Shown here piece by piece: positions 1 to 7,470 of a stretch of DNA of 8,134 bases. Origin of the DNA: Chitinophagaceae bacterium (lineage in GTDB: Bacteria; Bacteroidota; Bacteroidia; Chitinophagales; Chitinophagaceae); assembly GCA_021738605.1 (NCBI GenBank), contig JAIPBY010000111.1, forward strand, positions 1 through 8,134, in the 5' to 3' direction. Each line of letters begins with the position of its first letter. The stretch's first letter is position 1. Under the pieces are notes generated by a model. The model ran no database searches, was not told the DNA's origin, and saw only the letters and a list, made by a program, of their open reading frames with translations. The position numbers were made by a program, and so were the translations under genes.

Positions 1-2062
1 GATGCCCCGGATTGGATGTTTGAATGATCACAGCCCCTTGCTGCCCTCTTCTCCCTGCCCGGCCACTCACTTGTTCCATCAACTGAAAGCCACGCTCATT
101 TACCCTGAAATCGGTAAAGCTCAACAACCCGTCTGCATCAAGGATGCCGACCAAGGCAACATGCTCAAAGTCCAGCCCCTTCACAACCATCTGCGTACCC
201 ACCAGGATATCCATTTGGTGCTTTTCAAAGCTTTGGATCATCTCGTCGTGGGCATATTTCCCTTTGACCGTATCAATGTCCATCCTTGCCACCGTATGTT
301 CAGGGAACATCTCAATCAGGTCTTCTTCCACCTTCTCAGTACCAAAATTCCTCTCCACCCAACTGGCACCGCCACAGGCCGTGCAGGTGAGCATCACAGG
401 ATAAGAAGTGCCACAATAATGGCACTGAAGCCTGTGGTGAAGTTTATGGTAAGTCAGGGTAACATCACAATGTTCGCAATGAGGAATGAATCCACAGGTA
501 CCACAAATCTTATAGGGTGCATAACCCCTTCTGTTTTGAAAAAGGATGACCTGTTTTTTCTCTGCCAGTGCCTTGTCCATCGCCTCTTTCAATGCAGGAG
601 TGATCATGTGACGGACCATTTTGTTGTTGACCATTCCCCTGGTATCTGCCACTGTGATGGAAGGAAGTTCCACGCCACCATAGCGTTCAAACATTTCTAC
701 CAAACCATATTTTCCACCCACAGCCTGGGCATAGGTTTCGATGCTCGGCGTTGCACTCCCCAATACCACTTTTGCATTGCTCAACCGCGCATAATAGAGG
801 GCGGCATCGCGGGCATTGTAGCGTGGCGCTGGATCCTGTTGTTTGAAGGATGCATCCTGCTCCTCATCCACAATGATCAGGGAAAGGTCGCTAAAAGGCA
901 GGAACAGGGCTGACCTTGCACCCAATACAACCCTGATCTCCCCTTTCTTCACCTTGTTCCAAAGTTCGACCCTTTCATTGGGGTTGAACCTGGAATGATA
1001 AATGGCGATATACCCACCAAAATGTTGGTGTAATCTTCGAATGATCTGTGCCGTCAGTGCAATTTCCGGAAGCAGGTACAGCACTTGCTTACCGGCCAAT
1101 ACCTGTGCTTCAATCAACTTGATATAGACCTGTGTCTTTCCGCTTGAAGTAACTCCATGCAGCAAACAAACATCTTTGTCCTGAAGCGCCTGCTGCACCT
1201 TTTCAAGGGCAATGGTCTGCACGGGAGAAAGAGTGAAATCAATATTCACCTGCTTGGATTGAAGCTGTAAGCGGTCTACAGATTGCTTTGAAACGACCAG
1301 TATATTTTTGTCTACCAATCCTTTCAATTGAGCGGAACTGGCATCCGCTTTTTTTAGCAATGCAGGCTGCTTCACCTCCCCTTCTGTTTTCTGCAGATGG
1401 AGAAATGCTAGCAACAATTCCAGTTGCTTTGGCGCCCGGTTGTTCCACTGGTTCAGCAAACCAGCCAGTGCTTCTTCATTGTGATAATCAGGATGAAGAT
1501 GAACAAAATTCTCCCGCTTGGGAGTATATTTTTCCTTGAGTGATTCCCATGCGATGCACACTTTTTTTTCCAACAACCGCTTTACCACCGGGTAAACATG
1601 GGATGCATCCAAAATGTCCTGTACTTCCTCAATCTTCAGTTCTTTTTTCAGCAACAAGCCTTCTGCCACCAGATATTCCTGATCATCTAACTCACTAAAA
1701 TCTTCGCCAAATTCCTCATTCAGCATCAGGATGGTTTCACTGCTGAGCTTGAGCTGGGTGGGCAGGGCTGCAGCCATCACCTCGCCTTCACTGCACATGT
1801 AATAATTGGCCATCCAATTCCAGAAGGCAAGTTGCTGATCATACACAACGGGTTCGGGGTCGAGCACCTGGATGATGGGTTTGGGGTCAAAACCCTTTGG
1901 GCCTGTATCAGACAGGGATTTGATGATGCCGGAATACCTTTTTTGCCTGCCAAAACTGACTTCAACCCTTACACCTGGAATAGCGAGAGACTGCATCTCT
2001 GCCGGGATGGCATAGGTATAGGTCTTGGGCAAGGCTAATGGTATGATGATTTCTGCAAACAA
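1..2062 (-). CDS. priA: Primosomal protein N' (replication restart helicase PriA), 3' end outside window
   Basis: PriA is the superfamily 2 DNA helicase that recognises abandoned replication forks and reloads the replisome. The minus strand is open from 2062 to base 1 (687 residues visible). Bacteroidota homologues run to roughly 800 or more, so about the last 120-150 residues are missing. The N-terminus fits the 3'-DNA-binding domain (PLALPKTYTYAIP at 8-20, then VEVSFGRQKRYSGII). Walker A is GVTSSGKT at 303-310 and motif II is DEEQ at 399-402, where the family normally has DEEH. The zinc-binding insert keeps all eight cysteines (520, 523, 529, 532, 547, 550, 560, 563). Motif V starts GTQMVVKGLDF at 622 and motif VI is SGRAGR at 666-671. 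The start is inferred as TTG at 2062, giving MFAEIIIPLALP. The frame has a stop (that of plsC) four codons upstream, and the first in-frame ATG, codon 23, would delete conserved sequence. It is probably cotranscribed with plsC. Identity is secure; the start is less so. Confidence 0.96.
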   Translation of the reverse strand, partial: MFAEIIIPLALPKTYTYAIPAEMQSLAIPGVRVEVSFGRQKRYSGIIKSLSDTGPKGFDPKPIIQVLDPEPVVYDQQLAFWNWMANYYMCSEGEVMAAALPTQLKLSSETILMLNEEFGEDFSELDDQEYLVAEGLLLKKELKIEEVQDILDASHVYPVVKRLLEKKVCIAWESLKEKYTPKRENFVHLHPDYHNEEALAGLLNQWNNRAPKQLELLLAFLHLQKTEGEVKQPALLKKADASSAQLKGLVDKNILVVSKQSVDRLQLQSKQVNIDFTLSPVQTIALEKVQQALQDKDVCLLHGVTSSGKTQVYIKLIEAQVLAGKQVLYLLPEIALTAQIIRRLHQHFGGYIAIYHSRFNPNERVELWNKVKKGEIRVVLGARSALFLPFSDLSLIIVDEEQDASFKQQDPAPRYNARDAALYYARLSNAKVVLGSATPSIETYAQAVGGKYGLVEMFERYGGVELPSITVADTRGMVNNKMVRHMITPALKEAMDKALAEKKQVILFQNRRGYAPYKICGTCGFIPHCEHCDVTLTYHKLHHRLQCHYCGTSYPVMLTCTACGGASWVERNFGTEKVEEDLIEMFPEHTVARMDIDTVKGKYAHDEMIQSFEKHQMDILVGTQMVVKGLDFEHVALVGILDADGLLSFTDFRVNERGFQLMEQVSGRAGRRGQQGAVIIQTSNPGH

Positions 2063-2074
2063 AGGTTGAACAGC

Positions 2075-2863
2075 TTAGGGTTTCGAAAAATAATGTGGGT
2101 TGATCCAGGATGCCCTGTATTCAATGAGCTTATCTGCCATCTTCTGTTTTGCGATGGCTTTCAATGCTTTTGGATCGGCCTCGGGATAATCTGCAGGGTC
2201 GATGGGCTCTAGGTATACAGCCCTGGATCTTCCAGGAGTAAGGGTTAATACATGCCGGTAATGCATGCGGTCATACGTATCCAGAAACAAAATGGGTTGT
2301 AATTTCTTTCCTGTCTCTACAGCCAATTTGAATGCCCCATCATACATTTCGGCCATGGGACCATCCGCCATATTGAAGGTCCCCTCAGGAAAAACTGCAA
2401 TGGAAATTCCTTTGGCAAGGGTCTTGCGAAGATCATTTAAACTCCTGGCCCGGTCTTCGGGGCTGGACCGGTTTACCGTGATCACGCAGAACTTGTATAG
2501 AAATCCAAAGATGGGCACTTTCAAAAGCTCGTATTTCCCAATGGCCCTGAAATGATGCTTTATCGCCAGGATGACCACTATGGCATCAAGGTAAGAGATA
2601 TGATTGGGGATGAAGATGTATTGCTCATCCTCAGCCGGTCTTGATTCATAAAGATTAACATGCCTAATGCCAATCAGCAGAAAGAAGAGATTTCCCAACA
2701 CCCTGTAAATCTCAAACATGATGTTTCCACCACGGAATTTCCCAAAGGGCAGACAGAGGATCAGACAAGGAATCAAGGAAATGATGATAATGGCTGCAAG
2801 GGAATAGGCATACAGGCAATACAAGAACTGGATGGGGGCGATAATGAACCTGGCTTTGCGCAT
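2075..2863 (-). CDS. plsC: 1-acyl-sn-glycerol-3-phosphate acyltransferase (PlsC/AGPAT family)
   Basis: Members of this family transfer a fatty acyl group to the sn-2 position of lysophosphatidic acid at the inner face of the cytoplasmic membrane, making phosphatidic acid for phospholipids. The 262-residue protein has a long hydrophobic N-terminal segment (about 6-40), which would anchor it, and a second hydrophobic stretch near 57-66. The catalytic block NHxxxxD is N87, H88 and D93. The substrate-binding block around VNRSS is at 130-134, the FPEGT block is at 158-162, and a proline-containing block (QPILFL) is at 189-194. Length is normal for the family. The ATG at 2863 follows a TAnnTTTG promoter box by nine bases. 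It is the first gene of a probable operon with priA. The two have no obvious biochemical link, so the pairing is likely just shared transcription. Some family members act on ornithine lipids or other lyso-lipids, so exact substrate is an inference. Confidence 0.9.
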   Translation of the reverse strand: MRKARFIIAPIQFLYCLYAYSLAAIIIISLIPCLILCLPFGKFRGGNIMFEIYRVLGNLFFLLIGIRHVNLYESRPAEDEQYIFIPNHISYLDAIVVILAIKHHFRAIGKYELLKVPIFGFLYKFCVITVNRSSPEDRARSLNDLRKTLAKGISIAVFPEGTFNMADGPMAEMYDGAFKLAVETGKKLQPILFLDTYDRMHYRHVLTLTPGRSRAVYLEPIDPADYPEADPKALKAIAKQKMADKLIEYRASWINPHYFSKP

Positions 2864-2872
2864 ATATTAATT

Positions 2873-2880
2873 CAAATATA
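2873..2880 (-). promoter_or_regulatory. Bacteroidota-type -7 box for the plsC-priA operon
   Basis: The minus strand reads TATATTTG here, an exact match to the TAnnTTTG -7 consensus of the Bacteroidota primary sigma factor. Only nine bases separate the box from the plsC ATG at 2863, so the predicted transcript has a leader of just a few bases. I see no good TTTG -33 element at the usual 19-21 bp spacing, which lowers confidence. Confidence 0.45.
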
Positions 2881-2894
2881 CACTTTCCCGTTTG

Positions 2895-2902
2895 TATCTT
2901 TG
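2895..2902 (+). promoter_or_regulatory. Bacteroidota-type -7 box for mtaB
   Basis: The plus strand reads TATCTTTG, an exact TAnnTTTG match, ending seven bases before the mtaB ATG at 2910. The predicted transcription start lies within a few bases of that ATG. The box is back to back with the plsC box, with 14 bp between them. The polymerases for the two genes would therefore occupy overlapping DNA. No clear -33 TTTG is seen. Confidence 0.45.
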
Positions 2903-2909
2903 CCGGCCA

Positions 2910-4178
2910 ATGACAGCGGAAAAGACCATAGCACTGCATACACTGGGTTGCAAGCTGAATTATTCAGAGACCTCCACATTGGGAAGAATGCTGGAAAAAG
3001 AAGGCTTCACCAAGAAGGAGTTTGACGAGCCTGCAGATGTATATGTGATCAATACCTGCTCAGTAACAGAAAATGCAGACAAAGAATGCAGACAATTGGT
3101 CAGGCGCATCCAAAAGCAAAATGCCGAGGCTGTAGTGGTCATCACTGGTTGCTATGCACAATTGAAGCCCAAGGAGATTGCCGAAATACCCGGTGTAGAC
3201 CTTGTACTGGGTGCTGCAGAAAAATTCAACCTTCCTGAACACCTCAGGAATTTCACAAAGGGAGATTCAACCAAGATATGCAGCTGCGACATCAGCGAGG
3301 TCAATGATTTCAATGCCTCTTTCTCCGTTACAGACCGTACCAGAACATTTTTAAAAGTACAAGATGGGTGCGATTACAATTGCTCGTTTTGCACCATCCC
3401 ACTTGCACGCGGCAAAAGCAGGAGCAATTCAGTCGAAAATGTAGTTCAACAAGCAAGGGAAATTGGTGCCAAGGGAGTTAAAGAAATTGTGTTGACAGGA
3501 GTCAATTTAGGTGACTTCGGGATAATGGATGGTGAAAGAAAAAACAGTTTTTTTGATCTCTGCCAGGCATTGGATAAAGTAGAAGAAATAAGCCGGTACA
3601 GGATATCATCCATCGAACCCAACCTGCTGACCAAAGAGATCATCGAATTGGTTGCATCCAGCAAAAAGTTCATGCCTCATTTTCATATCCCGCTGCAAAG
3701 CGGAAGCAATACCATCCTTGGATTGATGAGAAGGCGATACAAGAGAGAACTCTATGCCGAAAGAATTGAGATGATCAAAGCACTGATGCCTGATTGCGCC
3801 ATTGGTGTAGATGTCATTGTTGGATTTCCATCTGAAGATGAAACAGCGTTCAGGGAAACATTTGAATTTCTTCATTCCCTTGATGTTTCCTATCTGCATG
3901 TATTTACTTATTCAGAGCGACCCAATACCAAAGCCCTTGAGATAAAGGGAGTTGTTCCGATTCAGGTCCGTAACGAGCGTAACAAGATGCTCAGGAACCT
4001 CTCCTATCAAAAAATGCAGTATTTCCGCGCTTCCCAGGAAGGAAAGACAAGAACAGTTCTGTTTGAACAGGAGAACAAGAATGGGATGATTGAAGGATAT
4101 ACCGACAACTATATCAGGATCAGCACCCCATTCAGTGATGAACTGGTGAACCAGCAAATGGATTGGCTGATCAGGTAA
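2910..4178 (+). CDS. mtaB: tRNA (N6-L-threonylcarbamoyladenosine(37)-C2)-methylthiotransferase MtaB
   Basis: MtaB is a radical-SAM methylthiotransferase that converts t6A at tRNA position 37 to ms2t6A, supporting accurate decoding of ANN codons such as lysine. With the ATG at 2910 the protein has 422 residues. The N-terminal UPF0004 domain supplies three cysteines for an auxiliary [4Fe-4S] cluster: C14 in LGCKLN, C50 in NTCSVT and C81 in GCYAQ. The radical-SAM CxxxCxxC is C154, C158, C161, followed by IPLARGKSRS. The SIEPNLLT, HFHIPLQSGS (257-266) and DVIVGFPSE blocks are typical. The C-terminal 45 or so residues match a short TRAM-like RNA-binding domain. The LGCKLNYSET opening favours MtaB over MiaB or RimO. 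A TTG at 2892 in the same frame would extend the protein by six residues, but its codons lie inside the promoter box, so I chose ATG. The gene stands alone between divergent and convergent neighbours. Confidence 0.93.
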   Translation: MTAEKTIALHTLGCKLNYSETSTLGRMLEKEGFTKKEFDEPADVYVINTCSVTENADKECRQLVRRIQKQNAEAVVVITGCYAQLKPKEIAEIPGVDLVLGAAEKFNLPEHLRNFTKGDSTKICSCDISEVNDFNASFSVTDRTRTFLKVQDGCDYNCSFCTIPLARGKSRSNSVENVVQQAREIGAKGVKEIVLTGVNLGDFGIMDGERKNSFFDLCQALDKVEEISRYRISSIEPNLLTKEIIELVASSKKFMPHFHIPLQSGSNTILGLMRRRYKRELYAERIEMIKALMPDCAIGVDVIVGFPSEDETAFRETFEFLHSLDVSYLHVFTYSERPNTKALEIKGVVPIQVRNERNKMLRNLSYQKMQYFRASQEGKTRTVLFEQENKNGMIEGYTDNYIRISTPFSDELVNQQMDWLIR

Positions 4179-4184
4179 AATGCT

Positions 4185-4652
4185 CTAGCGAACTACAATT
4201 TTCAATACGGGAGCCAATTGCAGCTTCCCTTTCACATTTCGGAAAAGTACCTGATTGAATAAAATGGTATCCCCCGCTTTTACATTGTCCTTGATGCTTT
4301 CCGCCCAGACCTGACTGAGATTTGCAGTATTGTTGAAGTCTCCAACCCGAAGATCATTCATTGATTTGGTTTGCCCTGATTCGTCATCCCGGTAAGTACT
4401 TTTGAATTTATAGTTGATCCGAAATGCGTTGACTGTGTATAGCTTCCCAGCATTGTCCTTCACCAAAATCGCTGCAGGAGCGATAGCAGAGATTTGCGCA
4501 GCGAGCGCATTTCCAGTTCCTACAGGGCCCCAATAGGTGGCAAATGTCAGGGGCATGGGGGCTGGTAGCGTATCCACCTTGGCTTTCTTGGATTGTGCGA
4601 AGGAAAAGATTGATGCCAGAAAAAAAACAAATGACAAGACAAATTTGCTCAT
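4185..4652 (-). CDS. Predicted exported protein, possibly with a GldM C-terminal-like domain
   Basis: This 155-residue protein is not one I can name with certainty. Residues 1-19 form a clear Sec signal peptide: a lysine at 3, a hydrophobic core, then FSFA with cleavage likely before Q20. The mature part is small and probably periplasmic or outer-membrane associated. It has no lipobox cysteine and no cysteines at all. From about 72 onward it alternates hydrophobic and polar residues like a beta-sandwich. The end (KAGDTILF at 125-132, then NQVLFRNVKGKLQLAPVLKI) follows the pattern of the C-terminal domain of the gliding/type IX secretion protein GldM: 'aGD.i.F..i...GK...l....kI'. That resemblance is from memory and is an inference. 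No GldK, L or N neighbour is present. The gene lies 51 bases after valS, but it has its own TAnnTTTG box four bases before its ATG. It converges on mtaB with a 6-base gap. Confidence 0.8.
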   Translation of the reverse strand: MSKFVLSFVFFLASIFSFAQSKKAKVDTLPAPMPLTFATYWGPVGTGNALAAQISAIAPAAILVKDNAGKLYTVNAFRINYKFKSTYRDDESGQTKSMNDLRVGDFNNTANLSQVWAESIKDNVKAGDTILFNQVLFRNVKGKLQLAPVLKIVVR

Positions 4653-4656
4653 GGTA

Positions 4657-4664
4657 CAAATCTA
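4657..4664 (-). promoter_or_regulatory. Bacteroidota-type -7 box for the exported-protein gene
   Basis: The minus strand reads TAGATTTG, an exact TAnnTTTG match, and only TACC separates it from the ATG at 4652. With a normal box-to-start distance, transcription would begin at or next to the A of ATG, giving a leaderless mRNA. The box argues that this gene is not solely a readthrough product of valS. No convincing -33 element is visible. Confidence 0.45.
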
Positions 4665-4703
4665 ATCCTAGTGATGATAATGAACAGTTAAATCTGACCT
4701 ATG

Positions 4704-7367
4704 CTATCCAAGATTGGCCAATCCTTCCTTCAGCATCTTGATTTTGTCTAGTGCATCCGCCTGCTTTTTTCTTTCCATGTCTACCACTTCCTGTTTGGCA
4801 TTGTTGACAAACTTCTCATTGGAGAGTTTCTTCTCAACACTTTCCAAAAAGCCCTGGAAATAGGCCAATTCAGTTTCAAGCTCCTTTCGCTGGATGGATG
4901 TGTCCAATACCTGATCCGCTTTTAAATAGAACTTGTCTCCGCCAATCACCAGCTGAATGGAGTCTGCCACCGCATCATCAGTAAAAGAAAATGCTTTCGC
5001 GTTCACTTGTTTGCAAAGCAATTCTTGAATCGGCAACCATATTGATTTGTCTTTTGCTGCCACAAATAATGAAACGGCATCCTTGTTCTTGATCTGCGCT
5101 TTCACCCTTGCGTCCCGGATGGTAGAGATGGCGGATTTAAGCAATACAGCCTCTTTAAGGATCGCATCGTCTGCATCCCTGGCAATGAATGAAGCATCCA
5201 TCTGCCTTACACAAAGATCAACAGGCTGCTCATCCCTCAACAGGTGGTACATTTCTTCTGTCACAAATGGCATGAAAGGATGCAGCCTTTCCAGCAATAT
5301 TTCAAAAAATCCAATGGCTTTGTTGAGATGGGCCTCATCCATGGGCTTTTCAAAACCTGGCTTGATCCACTCAAGGTACCAGCTGCAAAAATCATCCCAA
5401 ACCAGTGTATACAAGGTTTTGAGGGCCTCGCTCAACTTGAATTGATCCATCAGTTGATCCACTTCAGTACAAACTTCGCGCAGCCGTGCATCAAACCACT
5501 CATGGGGCCAGTCAGATCCCAGGGTCATCTCTTCTGCAGAGAGATTGGGCTTCGACCGCTCTTTCCAGAGTTGGACCAGTTTGAGGGCATTCCATATTTT
5601 ATTGATGAAATTTCTTCCTTGCTCATTCGATGACTTGTCCCACAAGAGGTCATTGCCTGCGGGCGATGCAATGAGAATGCCAAAACGGACCGCATCAGCG
5701 CCAATATCATCAATCATTTCAAGCAGGTCTGGAGAATTGCCGAGCTGCTTGCTCATTTTACGGCCCTGCAAATCGCGAACAATGCCGGTAAAATAAACAT
5801 CTTTAAAGGGCTTTTCACCCATGTATTCATAGCCCGCCATCACCATCCTGGCCACCCAGAAGAAAATGATTTCTGGTGCTGTAACCAGTGTATTCGTTGG
5901 ATAATAATAAGCCACATCATTGTTTCCAGGATTGGAAATGCCCTTGAAAACCTCAAAAGGCCAGAGCCAGGAAGAGAACCAGGTATCCAGACAATCCTCA
6001 TCCTGCTTGAGTTGTGGATTTTCTATGCCGTAGGTTGCTGAAAACTTTTGTTTGGCATCCTCCTCATCCATGGCAACGATATAGCGGCCTTCTGCATCAT
6101 ACCAAGCAGGGATCTGATGCCCCCACCAGAGCTGACGGGAAATGCACCAATCCTTGATGTTTTCCATCCAATGCCGATAAAGGTTTTTGAATTTAGCAGG
6201 ATGAAAATTGATCTCTCCGTCCTGCACAGCATTGAGCGCTGGAGAAGATATTTTTTTCATGTCTACCCACCACTGCAATGACAACCTTGGCTCGACCACT
6301 ACATCCGTTCTTTCGGAGAAGCCCACCTGATGGGTATACTCATCAATCTTGACAACATGCCCGGCCAATTTCAACGCCGCTACAATCTGCTTTCTCGCCT
6401 CAAATCTATCCAGGCCAATATAAAGCTGAGCATCAGCGCTCATGGTACCATCCTCATTGAGGATATCATAAACAGCAAGACCATGTTTGATACCAATTTG
6501 GTTATCATTCATGTCATGCGCAGGGGTGATTTTCAATGCGCCAGATCCAAAATCAGTGGCCACATAATCATCACCGATGATGGGTATTCTCCTGTTGATC
6601 AGTGGCACGATGGCCTCAGTACCAATCAGGTGCTTAAAGCGCTCATCGGCTGGATTTACCGCTATTGCTGCATCTCCCAGGATTGTTTCCGGACGAACAG
6701 TTGCGATGGTGATGCTGCCATTTTCAAGCGGCAAAGGATTACCGTCTTTGTCGGCCAACTGGTACTGGAGAAAATAAAGCTTTCCTTGTACCTCTTTGAA
6801 AATCACTTCTTCATCACTCAAGGCCGTTTTTGCACGCGGATCCCAGTTGATCATGCGTTTGCCACGGTAGATGTAGCCTTTGGCATATAGATCATTGAAC
6901 ACCTGGATCACGGAACGATAATAATCTGGATCCATCGTAAAACTGGTCCTGTTCCAATCAAGCGAACAGCCCAGTTTTTTCAATTGCTGCAGGATGATCC
7001 CACCATATTTTTCCTTCCATTCCCAGGCATATTCAAGAAATGCCTCACGGCTCAAGCTCGATTTCTGGATGCCCCTCTCGCGCAACATGTGGACCACTTT
7101 GGCTTCGGTTGCAATGGAGGCATGGTCAGTTCCTGGTACCCAACAGGCATTTTTACCCATCATGCGGGCGCGCCTTACCAGGATATCCTGGATCGTATTG
7201 TTCAGGCAATGCCCCATGTGAAGAATACCTGTAACATTGGGCGGGGGGATAACAACAGTATAGGGTTCCCTATCGTCAGGGGTGCTTTCGAAATATTTTT
7301 GATCCAGCCAATGCTGGTACCATTTTTGTTCTGCTGATCTGAAATCAAATGTTTTGGAGATCTCCAT
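4704..7367 (-). CDS. valS: Valine--tRNA ligase
   Basis: ValS is the cytoplasmic class Ia synthetase that charges tRNA-Val and hydrolyses mischarged threonine. The protein has 887 residues, normal for Bacteroidota and shorter than the roughly 950 of E. coli. The Rossmann fold begins with PPPNVTG at 41-47 and the HIGH signature as HMGH at 50-53. The CP1 editing domain spans about 190-370 and contains ATVRPETILGD (222-232) and GSGALKITPAHDMND (274-288), whose AHD aspartate (D285) is the conserved editing residue. CISRQLWWGHQIPAWY is at 408-423. The KMSKS signature is KMSKQ at 537-541, a variant I recall as common in this phylum. The anticodon-binding domain follows at about 620-770. A charged C-terminal coiled coil (about 823-887) matches the tRNA-binding arm. 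The ATG at 7367 gives a complete family N-terminus. No T-box leader is seen, as expected outside Firmicutes and Actinobacteria. Confidence 0.98.
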   Translation of the reverse strand: MEISKTFDFRSAEQKWYQHWLDQKYFESTPDDREPYTVVIPPPNVTGILHMGHCLNNTIQDILVRRARMMGKNACWVPGTDHASIATEAKVVHMLRERGIQKSSLSREAFLEYAWEWKEKYGGIILQQLKKLGCSLDWNRTSFTMDPDYYRSVIQVFNDLYAKGYIYRGKRMINWDPRAKTALSDEEVIFKEVQGKLYFLQYQLADKDGNPLPLENGSITIATVRPETILGDAAIAVNPADERFKHLIGTEAIVPLINRRIPIIGDDYVATDFGSGALKITPAHDMNDNQIGIKHGLAVYDILNEDGTMSADAQLYIGLDRFEARKQIVAALKLAGHVVKIDEYTHQVGFSERTDVVVEPRLSLQWWVDMKKISSPALNAVQDGEINFHPAKFKNLYRHWMENIKDWCISRQLWWGHQIPAWYDAEGRYIVAMDEEDAKQKFSATYGIENPQLKQDEDCLDTWFSSWLWPFEVFKGISNPGNNDVAYYYPTNTLVTAPEIIFFWVARMVMAGYEYMGEKPFKDVYFTGIVRDLQGRKMSKQLGNSPDLLEMIDDIGADAVRFGILIASPAGNDLLWDKSSNEQGRNFINKIWNALKLVQLWKERSKPNLSAEEMTLGSDWPHEWFDARLREVCTEVDQLMDQFKLSEALKTLYTLVWDDFCSWYLEWIKPGFEKPMDEAHLNKAIGFFEILLERLHPFMPFVTEEMYHLLRDEQPVDLCVRQMDASFIARDADDAILKEAVLLKSAISTIRDARVKAQIKNKDAVSLFVAAKDKSIWLPIQELLCKQVNAKAFSFTDDAVADSIQLVIGGDKFYLKADQVLDTSIQRKELETELAYFQGFLESVEKKLSNEKFVNNAKQEVVDMERKKQADALDKIKMLKEGLANLG

Positions 7368-7390
7368 GAATTGCCAAGGTTTAAGGGTTA

Positions 7391-7398
7391 CAAAGGTA
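7391..7398 (-). promoter_or_regulatory. Bacteroidota-type -7 box for valS
   Basis: The minus strand reads TACCTTTG, an exact TAnnTTTG match, 23 bases upstream of the valS ATG. This would give a leader of roughly 17-20 bases. A good -33 TTTG at 19-21 bp is not evident. The box lies in the 92-base gap downstream of the 39-residue gene, so valS probably has its own promoter. Confidence 0.45.
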
Positions 7399-7448
7399 AC
7401 AAGAAACTTAGACCTTGCATGAAGGATGTTGTGTGATCAAGGATGGGT

Positions 7449-7470
7449 TGGTTTGGCCTTTACCAAACCA
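7449..7470. repeat. Perfect 8-bp inverted repeat over the stop codon of the small membrane-peptide gene
   Basis: TGGTTTGG at 7449-7456 and CCAAACCA at 7463-7470 are exact reverse complements separated by six bases. In the minus-strand transcript the stem includes the last sense codons, and the stop codon begins in the stem and ends in the loop. It could act as a weak terminator or a 3'-end stabiliser. No U-run follows on the minus strand, so it is not a classical intrinsic terminator. Confidence 0.6.

Noticed and set aside
2..913. 303-codon plus-strand open frame
   Set aside because: It lies antisense to priA, whose motifs are unmistakable on the minus strand. Its protein shows no domain and is a shadow of priA codon bias.
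1562..1569. Run of eight T (A8 in the priA mRNA) as a programmed slippage site
   Set aside because: The frame continues with intact priA on both sides. A -1 slip would meet a stop within about 25 codons, and no stimulatory structure is seen. It simply encodes lysines.
2892..2909. TTG start that would extend MtaB by six residues
   Set aside because: The extra codons coincide with the TATCTTTG box, and the ATG at 2910 gives the usual family N-terminus.
2660..3025. 121-codon plus-strand frame running through the plsC/mtaB spacer
   Set aside because: It covers both promoter boxes, is antisense to plsC and out of frame with mtaB. Its composition is low-information.
6330..6890. 186-codon plus-strand open frame
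   Set aside because: It is entirely antisense to the editing domain of valS and has no recognisable protein features.
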